A stretch of DNA of 64,000 nt from Ypsolopha sequella (Eukaryota; Arthropoda; Insecta; Lepidoptera; Ypsolophidae), in assembly GCA_934047225.1 (NCBI GenBank), contig CAKOHE010000059.1, forward strand, positions 124,001 to 188,000, in the 5' to 3' direction. This document shows positions 45,542 through 58,081 of the stretch, in pieces. The stretch's first letter is position 1, and each line of letters starts with the position of its first letter. The notes under the pieces are model-generated. The model ran no database searches. It worked only from the letters and a program-made list of their open reading frames with translations, and had not been told where the DNA came from. The translations under genes were made by a program, and so were the position numbers.

Positions 45542-46624
45542 CTGCTGAGTCTCGGGACCTGGGACCTAGACATGACCTTCAATTTAATATTTCGGTTGTT
45601 ATGGAGGAAGATAAGAAACAAAGGGGAATTAATTGCCTTTGACTAAATTTTGTAACCTATAATAGCCATATAATTTTCTGAACATATGGACTATTTTCAG
45701 AAAAAAGTTTAAATATTTCAGTTCTTTTTTTACTTTTCAATAATTTTTTTAAACTTGTGCAGTGCTACAAGGATCTTATGGCGCGTGGATTGGTTGTGTC
45801 TAAAATTGGAACTAACGCCTCTACCATACTCCTTGTTTCACAGCTGCGCTCACCTGTCACTGTCATCCACGCACCATCAAATCCTGCATGTGCACTTGTG
45901 CACTGTAAACGCGGTTACGCAAAAGACTGTCAGCAAAATAGCAAATCGAAGTTTTCAAGTTGCCACTACTGATGGCTCGGTAGACACTTCCTGGATTATG
46001 ATTTATGACATTAGTTGTTTTGACGGCTTACTTTTTCTTTTTGTAAACAAGTCGAGTAGTCGAGGAACAACAGTACAGTGCTCCCAAAGTGATACAAATC
46101 TTCGCCACTGTTCGCCACAAGTTCGTATTTCCTTATACTTTCTATACAATCAATACGGTCACGTGGTACTTCCGGTCGCTCTGCTATAGATTTGTATGCG
46201 CATTATTACTTTGGGAGTACTGTACATATTATTTTCACCATAACGCCTATGCTGACGTCATCAGGGAGCATTAAAACTGATGTACAGTGCACCATAAGTC
46301 TGTTCCTCCAAAAAGTTTGGTCTAATAAATATAAATAAACAATTCGAATTAGATAATAGCAACAATTCAAATTGCAATTAGAGGAAGGAGGTCGAGAACA
46401 TTGTTAATGCATAGAAGTCGCGTTTAACACACACGATGCAATTGCAGCGATGAAATCTGCAACGGTTTGCAAAGAGTTATAAACGACGATTTTGCATGAC
46501 TTTGACAAGCATCGATGCTCTCTCCATCGTATAAAAGCCACAAACTTAACTGTTCCGGTGGCGAAGACTGTCACACAATAAATATAGAAGCTATTTTAGT
46601 TTAGCCCATCGGAACAGGACTTAC

Positions 46625-47425
46625 ATGGGTATTTCCCTTTTCAAGTACATTTCCGACAGTAGAGAACATATTCTCACTATACTTTTCACCAACAAACTTG
46701 TTGACTGTCTGAGTTTTTCTTAACTGTTCATTGTGAGTGCTTTGTTGTGTCTTATTCAAAACTTGTGTTACTTTTGTAACAGTTTTTCCAGTATATTTCT
46801 TTCCAGTACACTGCAGTTTCTGGCTTTGCATTTCGTCAATATCTGCATCAATATTGGCAAATACTTGGCCCATTAGTTGATCATAATCCGGACTATCTAA
46901 AGTTATGTTCTCTTCTTGAAATGAAACATCGTTCATAATACTTTTGTCATGTGTGTCAACCTTTTGCCGCTTGTCGCTGTTTTCTGCGATATCATCTGAT
47001 TCTCGATTTCTTTTATCAGCCTTTTTTTGTGTCCTGCTTTTACTGCTCTGATCATAATCCGGACTATCTAAAGATATGTTCTCTTCTTGAAATGAAACAT
47101 CGTTGATAATACTTTTGTCAGGTGTGTCAACCTTTTGCCGCTTGTCGCTGTTTTCTGCGATATCATCTGATTCTCGATTTCTTTTATCAGCCTTTTTTTG
47201 TGTCCTGCTTTTACTGCTCTGATCATAATCCGGACTATCTAAAGTTATGTTCTCTTCTTGAAATGAAACATCGTTGATAATACTTTTGTCAGGTGTGTCA
47301 ACCTTTTGCCGCTTGTCGCTGTTTTCTGCGATATCATCTGATTCTCGATTTCTTTTATCAGCCTTTTTTTGTGTCCTGCTTTTACTGCTCTGATCATAAT
47401 CCGGACTATCTAAAGTTATGTTCTC
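46625..47425 (-). pseudogene. BRCA1: BRCA1 copy B, truncated large-exon remnant
   Basis: 801 bp, ending in donor GTAAGT. It covers the tail, three full 57-residue units and 12 residues of a fourth. Unlike copy C, its frame is open over the whole length and on through the junction to a TAA at 47473-47475. No ATG lies near the junction. The 5' portion of the gene is missing. Confidence 0.85.
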
Positions 47426-49786
47426 AACACGCTCCGCACCTATTTTTGACTTTTGTTAAAAGATTTTTTAGATTACGTCTAAACGTAGCAGTATTGTCGA
47501 ACGTAACGCAATGACAATCCAGCTGAACCTAATTTAGCTGTTTTACATAACGGAGCTATTTTGTAAAACAGCTGGCGGTTTTGTAAAACAGCTGATTCTA
47601 CAATCCAACTTCGACATATATAACTATAACCCTGCGACATGTATACGAATAATCCTACCACGAATTCAAAACGCAACTTTTGAAAAACTTATCGTAAAAC
47701 CTAACATTAGCCGTGACATATACACATACAGGCAGTGGCGTATTTACCCTAGGGCCAAAAGGGCCATGGCCCGGGGCGATAGACTGCAAGGGGCGGCGCA
47801 AGCCGCACCTCACGCACAGCTTTGGGCGCCTTTCATAATCAATCGTTACCTATCTTTTAATTTATATTGCCTTTAGAATTCACTTTTATTAATAAAAAAT
47901 GTCCATCGAAAAAATATATATATATTGAATAAATGCTGTTTATTTCTTTGTACGGCCTTTTGAGTATTTTCATTGATTATCATAATTCTCAGCCCAAATC
48001 AACATACTGCTGGATTTAATTTAATTTTATTATTGGAATATTTTTGCATTTTTCTCCTTCATTTATGGGGCAGCAAACCTTACAGGCCCCGGGCACCGAG
48101 TCTTAAAATACGCCACTGCATACAGGTTGGAAAGTTGAGATATGTCACGATAAGTACCAGCGGCCCTACCACGTAATTCTGATTTGTATCAACTTCAAGC
48201 AAATGCATGCGAAATTAAACGCGTGCGAAAGAGATGGCATGTTAGGCGGACGTCGTCGCACGCACGTCAAATTTCAATCTCAAGTTGATGTTGATGAAAA
48301 TCAGAATTACGTGGTCGACCCGCAGAATCGTTACAGCTACGAGAAAACGTACTCAGGAGACTATCCCTAACTTTTAGAGTACATTACTTCTGCATACACA
48401 GATTACAGTTATCGAAAAAATAACAATATTCACAATTATTTTTTGACAGGGAACCCTGTCTAGCTACTCCGGTAAGTACCGACTTTAAGGCGGCGAGCGA
48501 CCAATAGACGACCCGACGAACGAGCTTCCTATTTAGTCGTCAATTAGCGGAGCCTCTGACCGATGGATGGCGGTATATCCATCCCTAATAGGCGGGCCTT
48601 ATATGGTGATGGGCAGCGGCGTCACTGGTGCGAGGCGCTCACCAACCCGCCTGCCCAATGTGTGTGAGTATGGGCTATTCTTCCAGGATGACCGCCGGGA
48701 GTGGCAAAGTCCTGGAAAGGCTTATGTCCAGCATTGGACGAACTAGGCTGATGGATGGATGGATGGATGGCGGAGCGTGGTGCCACATGTGTTGTGTATA
48801 TCGCAAGCTTGCACAATCACGATAACAATAAAAAAATACATATCGTGCGATGACGTCATCAGTAGTACCAAAAGAAATTAAACCAAATACATAATACCTA
48901 AACATTGTAACTACTACGGATCCCGTATAGGCATTAGGATGTTAGAGATAGCGCCAAACTTCTAGTCCTCTCTGAAGTTGCTCCTCCGAAGAACATCCCA
49001 TACATTTTGTTCCTGACGATGCGAATCGCCTCGTGTTCAGAGCGGACTAGAAGTTTGACGCGATATGTACCTAGAATTTATAAAAGCTTCCCAACAGACT
49101 TCTGTGTTAGTAATGTAAAAAAAAATATTTTTAAGAGCAAACTCAAGGGAGTGATATGTGGTACAGGCATCCGATAACATAGACAACATTACAAATATCA
49201 ACTTATAAAAGAAGTGACATCTGACTTATTAAAATTATTCTTCTTCATCTCGATACTGAAACATAATCTTTCATTCTTCCTTTCCTAATCAATAATTAAG
49301 CTGCCACATATTTTCATCTTAACCGCAAAAAGGAAAAAAAATCTACTACAAGTGCTTTGTGTAGTTTAGATAGTGCATAAGTTAAATTAAGAGCTTGCCG
49401 ATAAACCGCGAAAGAGGTGTGGCAAAATTGTTATAGTTTTAAGTTATGTTTTTAGAACAATAAACAATTCAAATTCAGTGGTGACTCATCGTAACTGTCA
49501 AATTCAAATAATTTATTTTGTAATGTAGGCATACATAATACACATTTTACGAGTCAAATTTAATCTTATAAAAATATATGTAATAAAATAATAAATGTAC
49601 ATAAATAAGTTTTCCCCACATTCTGGGTGCAGCATTAGTCCTCAACTTTACCATATATCTATTTCAGAGTAATTGGTGCATTGTTGATACAACAATGAAT
49701 CATGCGAAGCAATGTGAGGTATCATAGACTCTTAAAATATATGGTTTTAATAATTGCTAGTAGTCTATATAGACGCCATATGTTTG
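47426..49786. other. 3' flank of BRCA1 copy A
   Basis: Collinear with 6444-9640: fold-back elements, LINE tail with (TGGA)n near 48750-48770, hAT MITE. About 840 bp found in unit B (about 8620-9460) are missing here at 49602. No coding gene recognised. Confidence 0.75.
47733..48118. mobile_element. hAT-type MITE, unit A spacer
   Basis: Paralogue of 6751-7136: 386 bp, ends CAGTGGCG/CGCCACTG, same 8-bp CATACAGG on both sides. Differences between the two copies are few. Confidence 0.88.
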
Positions 49787-49959
49787 TTATACTGTGTCAT
49801 CGTTCGCTATCAGCTCGGGCGGCCACTGCTGCACCTGCTTGGGCAGCAAGGAGGCGGGACACAACAGCAGGTCATATAGGGAGCACAGAGAGTAACCGCC
49901 GAGGCAGTTGAGCGCCCACGCGTAGTGTACCGGCACTACGCCGACCTCCATCGCCAGGT
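49787..49959 (-). CDS. BRCA1: BRCA1 copy A, last coding exon
   Basis: Acceptor TTACAG. Two bases complete a Tyr codon begun in the previous exon, and translation ends at TAA (49787-49789). It encodes MEVGVVPVHYAWALNCLGG, the end of BRCT2 with the conserved Trp (human: PVVTREWVLDSV), then a tail rich in Leu/Cys and Gln/Pro. Human BRCA1 also ends shortly after this point. The short flank before the duplication junction belongs to unit A. Confidence 0.82.
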
Positions 49960-51369
49960 CTGTAATGAATGAGGAAGACTATAGATTCAATAAGGTTACA
50001 GGTTTCACCACCAGATGGCGCTAGGGGTCTGTTGACTTTTTATGTTTTGGCTCATGTGAAAAGGAAACGGAATCCACTATAGCAAAGTAATAATAGCCAT
50101 AGTTTATCCACCACATTACATAAAAATATTTATCTACTCCCATACTGCAATAAATGAATTGCAACATCAAAAGCAGTTTTATAAGTACCTAGATTGTTTA
50201 TCCGATGTAATAATATTACATTATAACGCCGCGATTCTGCGCTGCGATTGGCCCAATTTATTATGAAACCGCTAGAGACCCAAGCAACAACAGAGACGAG
50301 AAATAATTCCCGACCTTCCCCTTTATCCTGATTGGCTTTCAAGGCAGCTTTACCGGGACGATGCACCCGAGGTTCATGAACGAGTGTTCTTCTCATTTAT
50401 TGTGAAATTTTTAGTTGAAAATATTATAAATAAAGACGATATTTTTGATGGTCGTAGATAAAGTATTGTGTGCAACAAAACATAATTAGACATTGGGACA
50501 CTCGTGCAAAATTATTACGAAACTCACTTTGCTCGTTTCGTAAACAAGCACTCGTGTCCCAATGTCTCAAATTATGTTACAGTTGCACTAAATCAAAATA
50601 CTATTGTATGGTTAGCTAAAATTGTTTCGGAAGACGAGTTAAGTACGTAAGGTACCAAAAAACACAGAGTTGTACTGGGATTAGTTTGGAATATCTAGAA
50701 AATACGAAAAAACTTATTGTAAGACCACAACTAAAGATTTATCTTATCTCTCTTAATTCTCCTTCATCAATTCTCCGCTCCACGGTTTTTTTTTTTTTTT
50801 TTAGTTTTGGTCTATTTTATTTTACACAAATTTTAGAAAACAATATTCGCCAAACTGCTAAAAAGTTCGTTGGCGATACGCTCTTACAAAATTTGTTCCT
50901 TAAATAAGCATTTTAGGCACTAACTTAAAATCTAATACTTTATCTTATACATATATGTATAGAGGAACACTGTCGCTATCAAGAGCCTTTCTGGAAATAC
51001 ATTTTTAAATTGTTTAAAGAGATACCTCGCTCCACAGTGTCCTTATAACCTAAAGGAATTTTATACAACTAATGAAAAATTTAATGATAAATCTTACTCA
51101 GAATTATTATGTTAATGTATGAAATGAAAAATTTGAATTTACATGTACAGAAATTAATATTATATGATTTAAGATTAGATTTTAAAACTTAATTAATTTA
51201 ATAATAAGAATATTTATATAAATAAGAGTGTGTTTTTGAAATTGTATGTACGTAGATAAACAAAAAATGGCTACACCGTCATGATAAAATCTCGTTGATA
51301 CTGCACTGTATAAATATTTTAAAGACCTATTTATTGCAAACAAGTGAATTTAATTGAATTGACACTAAC
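49960..51369. other. Intron, copy A (last two BRCT exons)
   Basis: Non-coding. It carries the CATTGGGACACTCGTG fold-back near 50485-50578 and a poly-T tract near 50788 that is longer than in copy B. Confidence 0.6.
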
Positions 51370-51490
51370 ACATGTATTGGTCCTCCTGCGTGTGTTCGGG
51401 TTCACAGAGCAGAATACAAGGCTTGTTGGTGTTCGCTCGCACCATGTGGGGCTCCATCACGACGCGACCTCCAGCCGCTTCGAGCATACT
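51370..51490 (-). CDS. BRCA1: BRCA1 copy A, BRCT2 middle exon
   Basis: 121 bp, acceptor CCACAG. The donor GTTAGT (51364-51369) was chosen because it alone gives phase 1, matching the next exon's two leading bases; reading on would hit TAG at once. It encodes SMLEAAGGRVVMEPHM ... ILLCEPEHTQEDQYM, aligning with the human MVQLCGASVVKEL ... AIGQMC stretch. Confidence 0.82.
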
Positions 51491-52720
51491 CTGTGGGAAT
51501 ATTAAGAGTTAAGTGGCGTCATCACACGCATACCTGTCACAAAATTGTGGGGTGTCTATAAAATGTTATTATAATATTTTAGGCAGAGTCCATTAAGTTA
51601 ATCTAGATCTATGTTTAAGTCGAACTAAAAATATTTTAACTGTAGCATTTGTAAGAGTGGGAGGAGAGGAACATAAATATATGAACAGAGTGAGAGAGCA
51701 CTGTATCACGTTCTATCGAGCTCGATATGATTTGCTATGCTAGACTAGCAGGAATAACTGTAGCATTTGTTACCCCTCAGCCATAGCTTCAGGCTTCTGG
51801 CGGCGCTTCTTGCTGCGCTTCCAGGCGGTTTTTGGGACGGGCTTTGCCCTGCCACGACACCCGTCGGCGCCTTCGAGCACATCGGATGTATAGCGCGCTC
51901 GCTCGCTCAAAGCGCTCGAAAATAGGTTCGTCCTGTGCACTCGATCACCGGCGCGGCTCCCCGCCTCTCCGCACACTGCCGTCGCGAGAGCGCAAGTCAC
52001 TCGAAGCTATACAAGAAGCGCGAGCGCCGAACCAAGGCCGGCTCTATGCAACTTCTATGCATCAACTCTCTCGAAGCCTGAAGCTGTGGCCGACCGGTAA
52101 GAGTGGGAGGAGACGGACATAAATATAAATCAACCAATAAGGTGAATAATTTTACTTTTTTAGTTTTTTAGGTTTCGCATCCCAGGTGTAAGGTAAAAAC
52201 CCTTATTAAATCCTTAATGTCGTCATTAATATTTTTCTGCACTGTTTGTTTTGTTCTCTGCATTTACTTTAGTGACTCGTTGGAAAGGTTTCAAAATACA
52301 ATTTTTTTATAAAAGCGTCACTCTCTTCATTTATAGGCGTAGTGATTGAGAAACCGAACCAACTACAAAAAAACTCCTAAGGAAAATTTTTACGGACAAA
52401 ATCGGGCAGAACTTTGTTATGTAGCTGAATATCCTGGGAGTACCTTTGGAGAATGTAGTATTACATATATTTTTTTCCAACTAGATGGCGCTACATGTGT
52501 CTACATAACAATAACTTTTACAATGTGTTAATTAGAAAATGTATGGGAATGTTTAATGTCAAAATTTGGGATACTTCTCGTTTGATTTTCAAAAAGTTCT
52601 TAATGTCATTTTACTGATTAGGTAACGTACTTTAGATATCAGTTAATTTTTTTTCGATATCTGTAATAGTTACGGAATAATCGCGTGGTCACACTTAACG
52701 ATTACATCCTGTATACTTAC
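51491..52720. other. Intron, copy A, with GC-rich island
   Basis: Same composition as 11342-12571. A GC-rich patch at about 51785-52100 is flanked by GTAAGAGTGGGAGGAG repeats. No supported coding content. Confidence 0.5.
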
Positions 52721-52855
52721 CACTAGAGTATCAATTTCGAGCATGCTGAACGGCGGTAAACAGCAGAAGGTGAATCCGTCGAAGAGCTTGGTGTCAGCGA
52801 GTCGCGAGAGACGCGGACCGGGGTCACCCGCCGAGTCCAGGGCTTCGAACGGTTC
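52721..52855 (-). CDS. BRCA1: BRCA1 copy A, inter-BRCT linker and BRCT2 start
   Basis: 135 bp, phase 0 at both ends, acceptor ATACAG, donor GTAAGT. It encodes EPFEALDSAGDPGPRLSRLA, then DTKLFDGFTFCCLPPF. The FxGxxxCCxxPF pattern matches human BRCA1 (IFRGLEICCYGPF). LFDG also recalls BARD1, so the paralogue call rests on the neighbouring exons. Confidence 0.82.
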
Positions 52856-54480
52856 CTGTATGGATGTATTGGATGTATCAACGTAAATGTACAAATAATA
52901 CATTTATAACATTATACATTTATATATTTTATATTTCCTGGAAGAAGGGAGTAAAAACAGAATAGAGGGTGTGTAAAAAAATGCGTTGGCAGTTTTATGG
53001 TTGAAATTACAATGAGCTGACAACATGTTAGATTAACAAATAATTAAAAACTGTTTATTTAAGACACAGGTCTAAAGATAATGAGTTATTAGTCGGTTGG
53101 TGATCATTGAACCTTGTTCCTGATCCCTGGCTGGGTCTCCGGTGTGGGTTCGGGCGGCTGATTGGATTTTACCTTGTATAATATATATTTTACCTATCAT
53201 TTTAATCGTAAATATATTGCTACGTAAATTAAATAAACCTTTAATTTAGTTCATGTACATTTATTATTTTATTTCATATATTTTCTTTATAAGAGTAAAT
53301 TTGACGTGTAAAAAGTTTCCTGCTTTGCAAAATAAACTATTTGAATTTGAATTTAAGTTATAATGTCATTGAAAGCTCAACTTGCGTCTTAAATACACAG
53401 ACTTTATAACGTTTATTTATTAGTATTAAAACAAATAAAAAAATATATTATTCGATAATTTTTGATGCCCCATACCGAGGGTCGAAATATTAGAATAATA
53501 TTTTCTTTTTTATTGTTTTAGTACTAAAATAAACAAAAGAAAGAAATAAAGCTTACAAAAGCAAAATATATATAAATTTTTCAATGCAAGTGCTCGTAAA
53601 GGCCCACTTTTTATGCATTATAACCGAACAGAAAGTCCATTATTTTGCCCTAGGGCATCATTTTTTTTATTTTATTTACGAGAAGTTGGCTAACCTGCAA
53701 CCTTTCCTGTGTACCATAAATGTTGTACTTTTTTCCACTGTTTAACGGCTCTGGATACAGTCCTTTTGAGCCAATCATAATTTAAAGTTCACAATATTAT
53801 ATTTGTTTTATTTCCTCACACTATGCTTTGAAAAACGTAGTATGATACACGGGCGTAAGAGCAATAAATTACTCGGTTACGTTTAAAACACTCGCTAAGC
53901 TCGTGTTTTAAATCGTCCTCGCAATTTGTTCCTTTTCGCCCTTGTAGCATAAACTACTATATTAAGACTTTATAACGAGTGTACGTTTCTAAAAGAACAT
54001 TTATTTTTATAGTTGCACAGGTAACAAGCTCAATTACTTCTTTTTTTGCAAATCAGCGCCGGTTGTCAGGAGGCACTTAAATTTAACTCTAATGAAAAAA
54101 TATCTAATGAATTACAAAATATCTGTGGAAAGCGACACGAGATGCAATATCTTCTATATAAGGTTAAATAATATTAGTTGGCGAAACTCAAAACATAGGT
54201 AGTACTAGTCTATATGAACAACTGTTTGTATGGGAGCTAAGCGAAATTCGCAACTTTTTTTCTCTTCCTCCCATACAAATTGCCCCGATCAGCTGACTGG
54301 TCCAGTATGGAAAGGTGAAAACAAATTTTAAGAATTTCGCTTAGCTCCCATACAAACTTTTATATGAACAACATTTATTTTTGAATGAAATACATTTTTT
54401 TAATGAATTACATTTGTATACTAGTACTACCTATGTTTTGAGTTTCGCCAACTAATATTATTTAACCTTATATATAGTAC
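52856..54480. other. Intron, copy A (contains a MITE)
   Basis: Non-coding, collinear with 12707-14332. The MITE at 54159-54470 occupies its first part in transcript sense. Confidence 0.6.
54159..54470. mobile_element. 312-bp MITE beside a splice donor, copy A
   Basis: Paralogue of 14011-14322, with the same roughly 50-bp inverted ends and TATA flanks. It starts 10 nt after the exon 54481-54577 donor. Confidence 0.85.
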
Positions 54481-54577
54481 CTCATTAACGGCAATGTTTT
54501 TCTCCAAACATTTCTCCACCCATTTGTATGAGATGATCCATTTACCGGCTGCCAGTGCGCACATGTATTTTACCGTT
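54481..54577 (-). CDS. BRCA1: BRCA1 copy A, BRCT1 end exon
   Basis: 97 bp. Its first base completes an Arg codon, and it ends in phase 0 at donor GTACTA. It encodes TVKYMCALAAGKWIISYKWV and then EKCLEKNIAVNE. Human BRCA1 has [20 protein letters not shown] here, by far the strongest match in the gene. The Thr and Lys of the TxK motif, which in human BRCA1 (T1700, K1702) contact phosphoserine ligands, are present. Confidence 0.88.
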
Positions 54578-55258
54578 CTGAAACACAATATTTTAACCAA
54601 TTTATAAATGAAAGCACACCGATCACAATGTTTTTTCGCAATTGAATATTAAATGAAAATTTGACCTGCCCAAATAAAATTCACAGTAGGTTTTCAAAGT
54701 TAAGGCGATATGTACTAAAAATACGTGTACATCTTTTCTGTGTATTTCATGAAATACACGGAAAACTGTAATAAATTTCTGGTATATATATGCATTTTGA
54801 TTTTAACTATATAATCTAGGGTTTTGTTTTTGGAAAGCATGTTTGGGTTAATGTTCCTCGATAGACATAATTCGCATAGATTAAATTATGTTAAGGTGTG
54901 TTAATTCGAAAACCATTTTGGTTTAACAAGCCAGAACTTGTGGTCTAAATAACCTCATGATGATGAATATTTTACGATAAAGCTGCAACTTTCATTTGCC
55001 TTCGTGTGGCATCTCTTGAGAAATGGCTGTTTAGAAATGTGTCCTTTACTATCAAGATAAATTTATAAAAATTTGCTTTCAACTGATTTGACAGATGGAT
55101 GACAGATGAGTAGATAGACTGAGACAGACCACTTTTTTATAAGCAATCACAATCAGTAAAATGTCTAAAATTCTCAAGTCACGTCATATCCGACAATTCT
55201 TCAAGCAATCACAGAAAATTATGAATTACTAATTTATATTAATAATAAATTATAAATT

Positions 55259-55446
55259 AGCTTATTCAGTCAATGGTATAGAACAACTTTTACTATGGAA
55301 CAAACCATGTATCTCGAATAAAAAAACTTTTTCATAGAAAAATGCAATGCCGCTCGGCTGAAATGTATGGAAGGGCAGATTTTTTATTGAGATTTCAGTG
55401 TTGGCTCAATAGTAAAAGTTGTTCTATACCATTGACTGAATAAGCT
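55259..55446. mobile_element. 188-bp MITE, copy A
   Basis: Paralogue of 15111-15298, with the same perfect inverted ends of about 38 bp. Confidence 0.82.
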
Positions 55447-55818
55447 CTTCAAATATGGTTACACCTTTCTGTTACACCTTGTATACCAAAATAATGAAAA
55501 CCATGTGCTAAAATAGCGTAATATCCTCTAAAAAAATTGTTTTTTATCTTTAGGAATTAAGCTATGGGAATTGTTGAATTAAGGTCTTGAAACACACTTT
55601 TTCTCCTCGTTTGATGAATAGGAACCATGCACAGAACTCAAACATTAGATGGGTTTCAACAATATCTAGATTTTTGATTTTGGAAATTTTGCCAGCTATT
55701 TTAGTTTTTTTTTTATATCAAACTAACTTTTTTTCTCTTTCGCCTTGGATCCGCCCCTCTTGCACGGCGCGTTTTTTCGCTTGGATGTGACAAAAATAAA
55801 ATTCGCATAGCCTCTTAA

Positions 55819-56263
55819 GGCCCTGCCATTCCAAAATGAGCATTTTGTTTAATTAATATTGTCAGTTCGATATCTCATTCAAATACAATTTAAATATATG
55901 TTACAATAGAGGATATACTCTAAACACAAGTTGATCTAAAAACGTAATTGAGTTAACTTCACTTGATAGAAAAAAATCACAAAGTAAACTCGTCAAATTG
56001 CGAATAAATGTGTTTATAGCAAAGGTGTTCAACGGAGACAATTAAAACTTTTCCTGAATTTTCTTTTAAGATAACTAAAGACACTTATAGAACCATTTTT
56101 ATTTATTTCTCAATACTTTTTCAGAAATTCCAGAAAAACCTCGCAAATTCACTGATTATGCGTGCTCGCAGCGCACGAAGCGAGCGTTCTAATGTAGACT
56201 TTCTGACAATATCATTGAGTTCAAAATTACTTAATACGATTATTGTGTTGGATGCGTAGGGCC
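55819..56263. mobile_element. piggyBac-like MITE with TTAA flanks, copy A
   Basis: 445-bp paralogue of 15672-16116; TTAA at 55815-55818 and 56264-56267. Confidence 0.65.
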
Positions 56264-56835
56264 TTAAGGGCGTGCTCTGCGGTTAAAACAATCTGAATGC
56301 TCGGTACAAAGTGCACATCTTAACTTTGTTTTTAACAACCTTAAACATACCTGTCTGTTTATACACGGTCATAAACATAAACATAATCTTTAAGGGCTGC
56401 AGTGCTAAAATTCAGTCCTGCTCTAACGCTTTTGTTTTTTAACTGCCTATCCTGCTCTAATCAGATGCCGCGCACGCAAAACTTCCGTTATTGTGAAATC
56501 ACGGCTACATTAGGACATTAATTATAATTTCTTTATGTAATAAAGATGTTTTATATACCTAGGATCTGCATGTGTTGATTTCGTTTCAATCGGTTCTGAA
56601 ATATGGAAGCTGAACAGCTTTTTTCGTGAAATTCATGCTTTTTTAAAGTAGTAAAATTAAAAGAAGATTTTACCTATGTTTATAATTGTCTCGAGTCAAA
56701 AACACGCCATATTTTTTTTAAATTTTTGCCATCTTAATTGACGGAACTGAATCCAATGCAAAACTGATGTTTAGCATTGTGGAGCCCCTTAATCATATGA
56801 AGTTAAACAATTAGAAACGATATGTAGTGTTTTAC

Positions 56836-57480
56836 CTCTGTGATCGGTTTTCTTCATCTACCAACACGACCAAATGCGTCAAATCTGGCCTGTACTTGTC
56901 CACATATGTCCACTTGCGTTTGAAACACAAAATCTTGATATTCGTCAACTCTAAGGCAGACAAACACGATCCAGCAATGCAGTACCTTTTGTTCGCTTCA
57001 TCAACCACGTTTTTAGAGACAAGAGGCTTCCTGGCTGAGGAATTAGATTGATTTTCAAATGCTTCCTTCATAAATTGCTTCTCTTGTGTAGTTTTAGCGA
57101 TCAGCGTTATGCCCGTCGGACATGGAGTAATATTTTCTTCGTCATCGGCGTTTTTATCATCAATGTTCACGAATTTTAATGATTTCTTCGCCATAGGAGT
57201 CGACTTATGCGTTACTTCATCAACAAAGCTATGTATAGTCAAAGGTGTTGAAGTTTCTTTATATTTGATGCGTCTAGTGACGTTTTTGTCTGAGGTGGAT
57301 TCCCTCACGGAGTCTGTCAAGTCAATTATACTGCTGTCTTGTGATTCCAGTGATTTTCCTTTAGTTACCGGCGTCGCGGGTTTCTTTTCGTCAACTTTGG
57401 GTTTCACAAGTTGAAGTTTCTTGTTGTTCGCCGCTTTGCTGTTGCTAGAATCGTTCCTTGTCTTGGGAACAGGGACGTCC
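56836..57480 (-). CDS. BRCA1: BRCA1 copy A, linker and BRCT1 start exon
   Basis: 645 bp, acceptor TTTCAG, donor GTAAAA, entering and leaving in phase 2. A disordered Lys/Asp/Ser/Thr-rich stretch (DVPVPKTRNDSSNSK ...) is followed by BRCT1: YCIAGSCLSALEL, a basic helix, DLTHLVVLVDEE. The Ser of GSCLS matches the phosphate-binding Ser of human BRCT1 (S1655); the following Gly is Cys here. With the next exon this completes a BRCT fold expected to bind phosphorylated partners in the nucleus. Confidence 0.85.
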
Positions 57481-57554
57481 CTGAAATCGTTATTAAATTA
57501 AATTTCTGTCCTCTGAGATTATTAAAGTCCCAACGTATTGCTACCTTCTGTTAA

Positions 57555-57608
57555 AAAGTAGTACAATATACATTATATTATGTATATGTATATTATATAT
57601 TATATAAT
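57555..57608. other. AT-rich insertion-prone tract
   Basis: Alternating TA sequence (ATATACATTATATTATG ... ATATTATATAAT). Its three paralogues are each split by different elements: gypsy and Helitron at 17432/24071, BEL/Pao and Helitron at 30010/35457, and a 473-bp MITE here. Confidence 0.8.
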
Positions 57609-58081
57609 GAGCGGTTTTCCAGACTGAACTTGATCAAGCTTTCAGAAGTAAACACAGATGGCGTTACCCTGCTTTCAAGTGTCAAAAAGCAAAGATTATT
57701 TTATAACCTGTGGGAAGCAAGATAAAAATTGTCAATTCAATTGTTAAATCCAACAATGTTGTTTTCTATCTATATTAATTACGTTAATAGCTTGGTATTT
57801 CATTCAACTTTCCACATGGTCAGCCCATGCGTTGTAGTTAAATTGTAAAAATATAGGAACACACAGTTTAACTAATTACGGAAAGAACAATGGATCTTAG
57901 CAATAATACATTTGAGGCATGGATTGACCATTAAAAAGAAAAAAGCAAAGAAGAAGTGTCAAAATCAAAAGAATCCAGTGTTGCCAGGAAGACTTTTTTG
58001 ACACTTTTAATACAGGCTGCGCCATCTATTGTGTCGTTCGGTACTACTTTTTCTTTTTTAATTTGACTTTGAAAACCCCTC
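57609..58081. mobile_element. 473-bp MITE, copy A only
   Basis: Inverted ends GAGCGGTTTTC / GAAAACCCCTC. Absent from both copy B paralogues, where the flanks TATAAT and ATTCTTTT are contiguous apart from a 2-bp overlap (apparent short target duplication). No coding capacity. Confidence 0.7.

Larger units (their letters stand above)
6444..47425. repeat. Segmental duplication unit B
   Basis: Second tandem unit, about 41 kb. It has been enlarged by a gypsy element, two nested Helitrons, a BEL/Pao element, a LINE and an internal duplication of part of exon 16690-17334 with its intron. Without these it would match the roughly 15-kb unit A. Confidence 0.88.
54578..56835. other. Intron, copy A (two MITEs)
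   Basis: Non-coding, collinear with 14430-16689. It holds MITEs at 55259-55446 and 55819-56263. Confidence 0.6.

Noticed and set aside
52721..52855. BARD1 instead of BRCA1 (LFDG motif)
   Set aside because: The preceding exon AAGKWIISYKWV matches BRCA1 far better than BARD1. There are no ankyrin repeats, and a very large disordered exon lies upstream, as in BRCA1. A tree would settle it.
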